Shown in pieces: positions 1 to 6,857 of a stretch of 13,512 nucleotides of DNA (positions within the stretch are counted from its first letter, which is position 1; every line of letters begins with the position of its first letter). The position numbers were made by a program, and so were the translations under genes. The DNA lies in NCBI GenBank assembly GCA_013286985.1, contig JABDEQ010000068.1:1-13512 (forward strand), in the 5' to 3' direction. Below the pieces are notes generated by a model. That model was not told the origin of the DNA. It saw only the letters and a program-made list of their open reading frames with translations, and ran no database searches. The stretch is from Bacteroidota bacterium. GTDB taxonomy: Bacteria > Bacteroidota > Bacteroidia > Sphingobacteriales > Sphingobacteriaceae.

Positions 1-395
1 TGAGTAGCTCGTTACCTGTAGCATTTGCGCCCTCGCTAATTATTGGCAAAGGCATTACTGATATCAGTTTTTATGAAAAAGCATTCGGCGCCGAAGAGTT
101 AAGGCGATGGCGCAATGACGATGGCAGCATACACGTGGCCGAGTTGTCTATCGGCGGTGCTAAGTTTCATCTGCACGAAGAAAATGTCAAAGCCGGAACT
201 TTTAGTCCGCAAACAGCAAAAGGAGTTACCTCCGTGATTGGTTTAATGGTTGCTGATGTTGATGCAATAATGGAACGCGCCATAGAAGCCGGCGCTAAGG
301 TTATTTCGCCTGCAAAAAGCTATGATTATGGTTACCGCCAGGGTGATATATTAGATATTTTTGGTCACCATTGGATGATACAAATGGTTATCTGA
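1..395 (+). CDS. VOC-family (glyoxalase/PhnB-like) protein, 5' end cut by one base
   Basis: The reading frame is open from position 3 and reads SSSLPVAFAPSLIIGKGITD at its start. Positions 1-2 are TG, so the preceding base is probably A, giving an ATG one base outside the window and a protein of about 131 residues, normal for a single-chain VOC protein. An internal start at 135 would remove the first beta-alpha unit and is less likely. Family signs are the N-terminal FYEKAFGAEEL segment, typical of PhnB-like glyoxalase/bleomycin-resistance folds, the central VADVDAIMERAIEAGAKV segment, and the C-terminal YRQGDILDIFGHHWMI, which resembles the usual 'G.v.DPFGH.W.i' ending. VOC proteins are small cytoplasmic beta-alpha-beta proteins, often metal-dependent lyases, dioxygenases or binding proteins. 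The substrate cannot be deduced. The gene converges on the 447-1565 gene, with 51 bp between them and no visible terminator. Confidence 0.85.
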   Translation, partial: SSSLPVAFAPSLIIGKGITDISFYEKAFGAEELRRWRNDDGSIHVAELSIGGAKFHLHEENVKAGTFSPQTAKGVTSVIGLMVADVDAIMERAIEAGAKVISPAKSYDYGYRQGDILDIFGHHWMIQMVI

Positions 396-446
396 TAACC
401 TGTAAAGCCATTTCTCCTAATTCTTGCCAATTATTAACAGAAACAT

Positions 447-1565
447 TTATTCCTGCCGCAGCTGCAATTGCCATATAGATTTTGCAGGGAGCTTACTATG
501 TACATAGTTGGTGGCCGCTGTGGTGATACTTCTTATAGAATCGCGCATGGGGGTCATTATGCTACCATATTCATTTCCTGAACCATTTAACAAAACGTAG
601 CCCATGCTGTCCTGTTTTACATCAACATGCTCCCAGGTAGCGAAGATAAAGGCTGGATAATTTTGTGTTTTATGAATAATATGTAAGGCGATAAGCGCGT
701 AGGTGATGTTATTATAAACAACCTTACCACCAGCATTTTTGGTGTAATAGATAACTTTACGGGTAAAAAATTTGGTACTGTCGTCAAGATTAGTGAGCCG
801 GCGCCAGGCGGCTTTAATTTCCATTGTCCCTGTTGATTTTCCGCTCCCGCAAGGCAAACATATTACGCCCACGGGGCAGCCGCATGAATTGTTTACTCCT
901 TTTTGATAATAGGCACCGAATTTGGCAATATTATCCCTGGTTGTATTTATGGCCTTGTGTAATTTGCCTGTGTCGGGATAATTGTTTAGGATATATTCAT
1001 ATTCAAACCGGTTTACCTTGGCCTCGTAAAGTACCTGGTATTTTTTACTAAACACATTAACATGCGCGTACATATCGCACGATCCAATTTCATTGTTTTC
1101 GTCAAGATTATTAAAAAGCGTAAAGCTGGTTGACGAATTAGCCGCAATTAACGAATCGCGATAGCTGTAATGTGGTGCGTTATCAAATACTTGCATTTTG
1201 TTACTATAAGGCCTTAGTTCTGTTTTATGCGCAAACGTTTCCCATACATCTAAATCAGGGTATGCACCAGGTTCGTTATAATAGGTCCATGTAGTATCCG
1301 GATAATCTCTTTTATTATTTTTACTGTAGGATGATTTCCAGTTAAGCGCAAGGAACTCTTCCCAGGCAAATTCTACGAGTTGTTTAGGGTTTGCGTTGGA
1401 ATCAAGCTCTGCGGGCGGAAAAGGATTGAAATTGATGGTAAAACTTGTGTCAGTAGGAGCGGCCAAACTTTCGGCAACATTTTTATTCTTTGCGGAATTA
1501 CCGCATCTGAGCAATGAGAATATAGCAATTCCCAGAATTGCAAAAATGATAATTGTCTTTTTCAT
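447..1565 (-). CDS. Exported (possibly lipoprotein) protein of unknown function with a cysteine cluster
   Basis: The 372-residue product begins MKKTIIIFAILGIAIFSLLR and then Cys21: a basic N-terminus and a hydrophobic core ending in a Cys. It could be a lipoprotein, but Arg at -1 is a poor lipobox residue, so an uncleaved or type I signal is possible. The mature part has a 'NPKQLVEFAWEEFLALNW' segment (59-76), a 'MEIKAAWRRL' segment (248-257) and 'PAFIFATWEHVD' (304-315). I recall similar 'IKA.W' and 'AT.EHVD' motifs in uncharacterised secreted proteins, but I cannot name the family with certainty. Four cysteines sit close together (C228, C230, C236, C239; C-x-C-x5-C-x2-C), with another at C163. 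They could form disulfides or bind a metal; no CxxCH haem motif is present. It lies 140 bp downstream of the acid phosphatase gene on the same strand, so cotranscription is possible but not shown. Confidence 0.7.
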   Translation of the reverse strand: MKKTIIIFAILGIAIFSLLRCGNSAKNKNVAESLAAPTDTSFTINFNPFPPAELDSNANPKQLVEFAWEEFLALNWKSSYSKNNKRDYPDTTWTYYNEPGAYPDLDVWETFAHKTELRPYSNKMQVFDNAPHYSYRDSLIAANSSTSFTLFNNLDENNEIGSCDMYAHVNVFSKKYQVLYEAKVNRFEYEYILNNYPDTGKLHKAINTTRDNIAKFGAYYQKGVNNSCGCPVGVICLPCGSGKSTGTMEIKAAWRRLTNLDDSTKFFTRKVIYYTKNAGGKVVYNNITYALIALHIIHKTQNYPAFIFATWEHVDVKQDSMGYVLLNGSGNEYGSIMTPMRDSIRSITTAATNYVHSKLPAKSIWQLQLRQE

Positions 1566-1630
1566 GAATTAATATGATAAGGTTGGTTTGATCGATTTAA
1601 AATTAAATCATAATCAACTCCTTAGTCACA

Positions 1631-1686
1631 GTAAAATCGCCCGTTTGTTTACCGTATTTATACCCTTATTTAATAACGGGTTTTAC
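1631..1686. repeat. Bulged inverted repeat between the acid phosphatase gene and the next gene
   Basis: In the 140-bp gap, gtaaaa (1631-1636) and cccgtt (1640-1645) pair with aacggg (1675-1680) and ttttac (1681-1686). This gives 12 bp interrupted by a 3-nt bulge on one side (1637-1639), around a 29-nt loop. On the minus strand it lies just after the stop of the 1706-2497 gene, where a terminator could sit. No T-tract follows it, so it is at best a weak terminator or processing site. The rest of the gap shows no TAnnTTTG element on the minus strand. Confidence 0.35.
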
Positions 1687-1705
1687 CATATAGGCTGATA
1701 AGATA

Positions 1706-2497
1706 TTATTGAGGCACTGTTCTCAGTTTTGCTTTGATTATTGAGTCTTTTTGATCATTGGTAAACTTACCATAATTAAATAAAGCGCCTTCCCAATCAT
1801 CATAGCTCGGATTAGGGATAATAATATAACGACTGCCAAATTGCTTCATTAATTTTTGCGTTGTTGCGGTTCTGTTATCTTCACCTGGATGATTGTCGTA
1901 CAGAGCGTCAAAGTCGGCTAAATTATCGCCACACAACAGAATAATTTGATGCGTTTTCAAAACATCTTGCCTGCGACTTTCTTTGCTTGATGACTTTTGT
2001 CTAAGCAATAGGTGCGCGTTATCAGTATTTGGTAAACCATACAAACGCAGGTTTTTTAACGTGCCTTCGCGTTCATCCTCATCGCGGTTAGTAATGTAAA
2101 AAACAGTTACGCCTCTTTTTGCCGCGTACTTAAAAAATGCTGCCGCTCCCGGAACAGTATCGCAAATGGCTTTGGCTGTCCATTCTTTCCATGATTTGGG
2201 ATCGTAATCAAGATTGTTAACTGCTCTTTGCGCATCATATGGGCTGTTATCGAGTAGTGTTTCGTCAATATCGGTAACTACTGCATAAGGTTTAGTATGA
2301 TGTTGTTTTAAAGCGATATCCAGTCTCATTTTGGCAATATTATAAGCCTGGAAGCATAACGCTTTATACTCAGCAGCGCGCTGCTGATAAATGGAGGCCC
2401 ATGTTTTACCACCATTGGCAATGGATAAATTATTGGTTTGGGCAAATGTGCTCAAACAAAAGCCGCTGATTAAAATCAATAAAAATGCCTTTTTCAT
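1706..2497 (-). CDS. Secreted HAD-superfamily acid phosphatase, 5'-nucleotidase/lipoprotein e(P4) family
   Basis: The 263-residue protein hydrolyses phosphomonoesters (in the family, nucleotides such as NMN and aryl phosphates) outside the cytoplasm. A clear signal peptide, MKKAFLLILISGFCLSTFAQ, ends in a likely signal peptidase I site near residue 20; Cys14 has no good lipobox, so it is probably soluble rather than lipid-anchored as in Haemophilus e(P4). The HAD/DDDD motifs are all present: DIDET at 76-80 (nucleophile D76, general acid D78), YITNRD at 134-139 (motif II), K172 in the SSSKES segment (probable motif III lysine) and GDNLADF at 190-196 (D191 and D195, Mg2+ ligands). Length is usual for the family. 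It is divergent from the phospholipase C gene over a 190-bp gap in which no good minus-strand promoter is visible. Release of inorganic phosphate from phosphocholine produced by that enzyme is a reasonable but unproven link. Confidence 0.92.
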   Translation of the reverse strand: MKKAFLLILISGFCLSTFAQTNNLSIANGGKTWASIYQQRAAEYKALCFQAYNIAKMRLDIALKQHHTKPYAVVTDIDETLLDNSPYDAQRAVNNLDYDPKSWKEWTAKAICDTVPGAAAFFKYAAKRGVTVFYITNRDEDEREGTLKNLRLYGLPNTDNAHLLLRQKSSSKESRRQDVLKTHQIILLCGDNLADFDALYDNHPGEDNRTATTQKLMKQFGSRYIIIPNPSYDDWEGALFNYGKFTNDQKDSIIKAKLRTVPQ

Positions 2498-2687
2498 AAA
2501 ATAAGTTTTATGCCCTTTATAAATGCAGTATATGTTGTAAAATGCTAATAAAATGATAATAAACGGGTTAACTTTTGTGTAACGGTTATATTACCTTTAA
2601 TGGCCCATTGTTAACAGCCACATAATATACAATTAAGTTTTCGGCACTAAATTACAACGTTTATCACCTTAAAAACTAAATATTAAC

Positions 2688-5201
2688 ATGGATTCGCGCA
2701 GAGAGTTCTTAAAAAAAGCAGCATTGTTATCCGGAACGGCAGCAATGACCAACATGCTGCCGCCTGTTATTCAAAAGGCATTGGCAATTAACCCCGAATT
2801 AGGCAGTACCTTTTACGATGCAGAGCATATTGTATTTTTAATGCAGGAAAATCGGTCATTTGACCATCAATTGGGTACTTTACAGGGTGTACGTGGTTAC
2901 AACGACCCAAGAGCGATAGATTTAGCCAATAAAAATAAGGTTTGGGTACAAACCAATAAAGATGGTGATGCTTACGGACCTTTTCATTTAGATGTAAAAG
3001 ACACCAAAGTAGCGTGGATGGGATCATTGCCACATAACTGGACAGATCAAACCGATGCTATGAATAATGGCAAATACGATAAATGGCTGGATGTTAAAAA
3101 AGCCCGTAATAAGGATTATGCAAATATTCCTTTAACCATGGGGTATTGCGATCGCTCAGATTTTCCTTTCTATTACTCTCTGGCTGATGCTTTTACCGTT
3201 TGTGATCATAATTTTTGTTCAAGCATCACCGGCACGCACCCCAACCGGCATTATTGGATGACGGGTACAGTGCGCGAAAGCAATAACGTAGATGCAATAG
3301 CCCACTTATGGAATGTAGATAATTACGAATATCCTGAACTGGGGTGGACAACCTTCCCCGAGCGTTTAGAAGAAAACGAAGTATCATGGAAGATTTATCA
3401 GAATGAATTAACTATGGGCTATGGTTTAAAAAGCGAAGAAAGTGCCTGGCTAAGTAATTTTGGCACCAACGTATTGGAGTATTTTACGCAATATAACGTA
3501 CGATTACATGCCGGTGGTATTGCCAATTTGCAAAGCAAAAAAGAAAATCTGCAACAGCAAATTGCCGACCTGGAAAAACAACCACAAGAAGGCCGCGTGC
3601 CGATGAGGCTTGCAGCAGCTAAAAAATTGCTGGTTAATATTGAAGCGGCCCAGGCTAAATATACCAATGCGAACTTTGACAGCCTGTCGCAAAAAGCAAA
3701 GGATTTAAATAATAAAGCCTTTGTGACTAACACAAATGATCCGGATTACCACGACCTGACTTCGTTGAAATATGATGACAAGGGAACTGAAAGGGAGTTA
3801 AATGTGCCAAAAGGAGATGTGTTTCATCAATTTAGGGAAGATGTAAAGAATGGCACTTTACCAACCGTATCATGGTTGATGCCGCCGGCCCATTTTTCTG
3901 ATCACCCGGGCGAACCCTGGTTTGGCCCATGGTATGTGAGCGAGGCAATGGAAATATTACTGCAAAATCCGGAAGTATGGAAAAAAACTATTTTCATTGT
4001 TACCTATGATGAAAATGACGGCTATTTTGATCATATTCCTCCTTATGTTGTGCCCAATCCTTACAAAGAGAACACAGGTAAGGTATCAAATGGTATAGAT
4101 CCTAAGCTTGATTTTGCTACCAAAACTCAACAAACCAATCCATCAACCCAAAGCAGCAACCTTCGCGAAGGAGCTATAGGCCTGGGATACCGCGTGCCCA
4201 TGATCATTGCCTCGCCGTGGACGCGTGGTGGCTATGTATGTTCGGAGATATTTGATCACACCTCGTCGCTTCAATTTGTGGAAACGTTTTTGCAGAAAAA
4301 GCATAACAAAAAGGTAAGGGAAGAAAACATTACGCAATGGCGCCGTACCATATGCGGTGACTTAACTTCTGTTTTTAGGCCTTATCACGGCGAAAAAATA
4401 GATCGCCCTGAATTTTTGGAAAAAGATGCCTTTTATGAAAGTATTCACCAGGCACAGTTCAAATCGGCTCCGAATAATTTTAAGAAATTAACCGCTGATG
4501 AAATCGGTGTAATTAATAGCAATCCTTCTCAATCGCCTTATTTCCCTAAACAGGAAAAAGGTATCCGTCCGGCTTGTGCGTTGCCTTATGAATTATATAC
4601 GCACGGTTATTTCAATAAAGAGAAAAACAGCTATGGTATTGACTTTATAGCAGGGAACAAAGTTTTCGGCGATAAAGCCGCGGGAGCACCGTTTAGGGTT
4701 TACACGATGAGCCCTTATCAAAAAGAAGAATTAAGAGCCTGGGATTACAGCGTAGCCGCCGGAGACAAGCTAAAAGACGAATGGAACTTAGCCGATTTTG
4801 AAGATAACGCATATCATATCAGGGTATATGGCCCCAATGGTTTTTATCGTGAATTGACAGGGGATAATAATAACCCGGCTGTAAAAATTGAGTGCAGTTA
4901 CGAACGCAACAGATTAAATGCTCTGAAACTTACCGGTAATGTTACGGTTGATATTGTTAACAACGATACCAAACCACATACCATAGTTATAACCGACAAA
5001 AGCTACAAAACCGCAGAACAAAGCAAAATAGTTCCCGCAGGAGGTAAAGCCAGCATTGCCGTTGATCTTTCAAAATCTTATAACTGGTACGACTTTGGCG
5101 TAAAACTAAAAGGACATGATCATTTTGAGGAACGTTATGCCGGGCATGTGGAAACCGGATCGATAAGCAAAACTGACCCTTTGATGGGTGGATTAGTATA
5201 G
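2688..5201 (+). CDS. Phosphocholine-type phospholipase C (non-haemolytic/haemolytic PLC family), Tat-exported
   Basis: The 837-residue enzyme cleaves phosphatidylcholine-like lipids to diacylglycerol and phosphocholine. The N-terminus carries a textbook twin-arginine motif, SRREFLKK (3-10), followed by a short hydrophobic stretch, so it should be exported folded. The catalytic phosphoesterase domain (PF04185 type) runs from about 46 to 545 with MQENRSFDH (52-60), GTHPNRHYWMTGT (182-194), PTVSWLMPPAHFSDHPGEPW (392-411), VTYDENDGYFDHIPP (438-452) and DHTSSLQFVE (523-532). Two C-terminal beta domains follow (about 635-720 and 735-823), as expected for the two PF05506 (DUF756) domains of this family. 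A charged helical insert at about 275-345 is described in the findings. The ATG at 2688 places the Tat motif at the very start. A weak promoter candidate is TA-3 nt-TTTG at 2569-2577, one base longer than the consensus spacing. A strong terminator follows the gene. Confidence 0.95.
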   Translation: MDSRREFLKKAALLSGTAAMTNMLPPVIQKALAINPELGSTFYDAEHIVFLMQENRSFDHQLGTLQGVRGYNDPRAIDLANKNKVWVQTNKDGDAYGPFHLDVKDTKVAWMGSLPHNWTDQTDAMNNGKYDKWLDVKKARNKDYANIPLTMGYCDRSDFPFYYSLADAFTVCDHNFCSSITGTHPNRHYWMTGTVRESNNVDAIAHLWNVDNYEYPELGWTTFPERLEENEVSWKIYQNELTMGYGLKSEESAWLSNFGTNVLEYFTQYNVRLHAGGIANLQSKKENLQQQIADLEKQPQEGRVPMRLAAAKKLLVNIEAAQAKYTNANFDSLSQKAKDLNNKAFVTNTNDPDYHDLTSLKYDDKGTERELNVPKGDVFHQFREDVKNGTLPTVSWLMPPAHFSDHPGEPWFGPWYVSEAMEILLQNPEVWKKTIFIVTYDENDGYFDHIPPYVVPNPYKENTGKVSNGIDPKLDFATKTQQTNPSTQSSNLREGAIGLGYRVPMIIASPWTRGGYVCSEIFDHTSSLQFVETFLQKKHNKKVREENITQWRRTICGDLTSVFRPYHGEKIDRPEFLEKDAFYESIHQAQFKSAPNNFKKLTADEIGVINSNPSQSPYFPKQEKGIRPACALPYELYTHGYFNKEKNSYGIDFIAGNKVFGDKAAGAPFRVYTMSPYQKEELRAWDYSVAAGDKLKDEWNLADFEDNAYHIRVYGPNGFYRELTGDNNNPAVKIECSYERNRLNALKLTGNVTVDIVNNDTKPHTIVITDKSYKTAEQSKIVPAGGKASIAVDLSKSYNWYDFGVKLKGHDHFEERYAGHVETGSISKTDPLMGGLV

Positions 5202-5206
5202 ATAAC

Positions 5207-5240
5207 AAAAAGAGAGTGCCGGTTTGGCACTCTCTTTTTT
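5207..5240. terminator. Bidirectional intrinsic terminator between convergent genes
   Basis: A perfect 10-bp stem, agagagtgcc (5211-5220) with ggcactctct (5226-5235), closes a 5-nt loop. It is flanked by a run of A on the left (5207-5210) and of T on the right (5236-5240). It begins 5 bp after the phospholipase stop and ends before the stop of the convergent phosphoesterase gene, so it can terminate transcription from both sides. Confidence 0.93.
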
Positions 5241-5268
5241 ATGGATATGTTTTACTTATTGAAGATTA

Positions 5269-6174
5269 TTACTTCCAAACACCCATTATTGGCTCAGCAT
5301 GGGTGTTATCTGTAATGGAGAGGTTGTACATCGTCTCCAGTGTGTGCAAAACATTATAATGCGTTATGGCAGTATTGTATTTACCTGTAACAACATGCTC
5401 GCCAAAAAAAATGGTAGGTATGCGGTTATTATTTTGCGGGCTGTAATCATCTTCATCAAAAGTTACAATTAAAAGGCTGTTATGTTTAGCGGCCCATTGT
5501 GCATAAGCAGCAAGATTTTCTTTAAGCCATTTATCGCCACGTTCAATAGCTGCCCTGTCGCCCGGCGCGCCAATATTATGCATATCGTAATCCATATCGG
5601 GCACCACAAATGCCACTGTTGGCAGCTTGCTGAAATCTGAGGGGAAATCAGTCATCGGTAAACTGCAGGACCTGGGAATACTGTTTGTACCGGTACCTAA
5701 CCAGTTTACCCATGGTGTATGTTTACGGGCGTATAACATACCAACAGTAAGCTTACTTTGCAAATATGTGCATCCTATAAACCCTACAGACGGCATAGTT
5801 TGCGCGTAACCCTTAAAGGTTAACCCGTTATGAATTAATGCAGCACCAAGGTTGGGCGATGTAAAAGGAGTTATAGCATCCAAACAATCATCATTGTTAC
5901 TGCCTTGCGTACTGCCCGAAAACAGAGCCAGGTAATTGGGCTGACTTGGATGAGTAACGCCATGCGAATCGGTAAACAGTGCTCCATTTTTTGCGAGGTA
6001 ATTAATAAACGGCGCATTGGCCGAGCCGATTAATTCATTATATCCATGATTTTCTTCCATCACAACGATAACATGATCGTAGCGTGGAATGACAGGGGAT
6101 ATATTAAAAGATGACCATGCCAGGCAAATAGCGGGTAAAAGAGAGAGTAAAAGTAGTCTAGTTTTAATTTTCAT
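5269..6174 (-). CDS. Exported acid phosphatase/phosphoesterase (PF04185 family)
   Basis: The 301-residue protein belongs to the same superfamily as the neighbouring phospholipase C but has only the catalytic core, like AcpA-type acid phosphatases. A signal peptide or anchor covers about residues 1-24 (KIKTRLLLLSLLPAICLAW). Motifs in order are YDHVIVVMEENHGYNEL (32-48, metal-site E41 and N42), THPSQPNYLALFSG (74-87, with S77 at the usual nucleophile region), VVPDMDYDMHN (190-200), IVTFDEDDY (236-244) and THYNVLHTLE (271-280). This pattern predicts a metal-dependent phosphomonoesterase or phosphodiesterase acting in the periplasm or at the surface; the substrate is not known. It is convergent with the phospholipase gene and divergent from the yjbQ-like gene. 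No TAnnTTTG element is visible upstream, but an AT-rich dyad lies 39-66 bp before the start. Confidence 0.9.
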   Translation of the reverse strand: MKIKTRLLLLSLLPAICLAWSSFNISPVIPRYDHVIVVMEENHGYNELIGSANAPFINYLAKNGALFTDSHGVTHPSQPNYLALFSGSTQGSNNDDCLDAITPFTSPNLGAALIHNGLTFKGYAQTMPSVGFIGCTYLQSKLTVGMLYARKHTPWVNWLGTGTNSIPRSCSLPMTDFPSDFSKLPTVAFVVPDMDYDMHNIGAPGDRAAIERGDKWLKENLAAYAQWAAKHNSLLIVTFDEDDYSPQNNNRIPTIFFGEHVVTGKYNTAITHYNVLHTLETMYNLSITDNTHAEPIMGVWK

Positions 6175-6212
6175 TTTAAAGGGATATTTTATTGCAACAA
6201 AGGTGCATTAAA

Positions 6213-6240
6213 AATTATAATTTGATATTAAATTATAATT
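6213..6240. promoter_or_regulatory. AT-rich palindrome in a divergent intergenic region (possible operator)
   Basis: Perfect 11-nt arms, aattataattt (6213-6223) and aaattataatt (6230-6240), flank a 6-nt centre. They sit between the divergent phosphoesterase and yjbQ-like genes, not after a gene end, so a binding site is more plausible than a terminator. A looser outer symmetry, ggtgca (6202-6207) against tgcact downstream (about 6248-6253), surrounds it. Palindromes this rich in A and T can arise by chance, so a regulatory role is only inferred. Confidence 0.35.
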
Positions 6241-6334
6241 AAGAATTTGCACTTTATTACCGATCTGCCCGAAACAATAAAGATGCTATGTGTTTAGTTT
6301 ATAATTGCCCGGCTTAACTTATGGAATAAAAATA

Positions 6335-6757
6335 ATGAAAATATATCAACAGCCACTTCAGCTAAGAGAAAGAAAAAGAGGATTTCATCTGATCACAACA
6401 GAAGTGTTGCAGGCATTGCCGCAGATTAACGAGATAAAAACAGGTATTTGCCAGGTATTTATACAGCATACATCAGCGGCGCTTACTATTAATGAAAATG
6501 CCGATCCAACCGTTAGGCGCGATTTCGAAATGTACTTTAACAAAGCTGTACCTGAGAATGATCCTGGGTACTTGCATAATGATGAAGGTTCGGACGATAT
6601 GCCGGCACATTTAAAGGCGGCTTTGCTGGGATGTTCGGTAACTATTCCTATCCGTAACGGGCGCTTAGCATTAGGCGTATGGCAGGGAATTTACTTATGC
6701 GAGCACCGAAACTATGGCGGAGACCGTAATTTGATGATTACCGCCTGGGGAGAGTAA
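6335..6757 (+). CDS. yjbQ: YjbQ/UPF0047 family protein (secondary thiamine-phosphate synthase-like)
   Basis: The 140-residue protein from the ATG at 6335 matches the usual family length of about 135-140. A TTG at 6305 in the same frame would add ten unconserved residues and is not preferred. Conserved blocks are FIQHTSAALTINENADP (42-58), YLHNDEGSDDMPAHLKAALLG (79-99) and LGVWQGIYLCEHR (113-125), which contain the His and acidic residues that define the family. Members are small trimeric cytoplasmic proteins; E. coli YjbQ has weak thiamine-phosphate synthase activity when overexpressed, but the true role is unknown. The next gene, a deacetylase, has its own promoter, so this one is probably transcribed alone. 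Confidence 0.93.
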   Translation: MKIYQQPLQLRERKRGFHLITTEVLQALPQINEIKTGICQVFIQHTSAALTINENADPTVRRDFEMYFNKAVPENDPGYLHNDEGSDDMPAHLKAALLGCSVTIPIRNGRLALGVWQGIYLCEHRNYGGDRNLMITAWGE

Positions 6758-6822
6758 ATTCAAACTAAAGCTTGATAACAGATTTGATACATAAATCAAT
6801 ACCTGCAAAGCTTTCAATCCAT

Positions 6823-6830
6823 TATATTTG
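6823..6830 (+). promoter_or_regulatory. Bacteroidota -7 promoter element for the polysaccharide deacetylase gene
   Basis: The octamer TATATTTG matches the Bacteroidota -7 consensus TAnnTTTG exactly. It lies 27 bp before the ATG at 6858, which would give a leader of about 20 nt. I see no convincing -33 TTG at the expected distance. Transcription from here would start after the alternative TTG codon at 6828, which favours the ATG as the true start. Confidence 0.5.
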
Positions 6831-6857
6831 GCTTTCATTCTCTTGAAAATTATACCA

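Noticed and set aside
836..853. GSGKST in the 447-1565 protein resembles a nucleotide-binding P-loop
   Set aside because: The Walker A pattern needs a Gly four residues before GK; that position is Leu237, and the segment lies in an exported, cysteine-rich loop with no Walker B.
3419..3733. Open frame of 104 codons on the minus strand inside the phospholipase gene
   Set aside because: It lies fully antisense to a well-supported gene, has no recognisable protein features and reflects the codon use of the real gene.
6305..6334. TTG start for the YjbQ-like protein
   Set aside because: It would add ten residues not expected in a family of about 138 residues; the ATG at 6335 gives the normal length.
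6760..6817. Possible terminator after the YjbQ-like gene (aaagctt and aagcttt)
   Set aside because: The arms are only 7 bp, separated by about 40 nt, and no T-tract follows.
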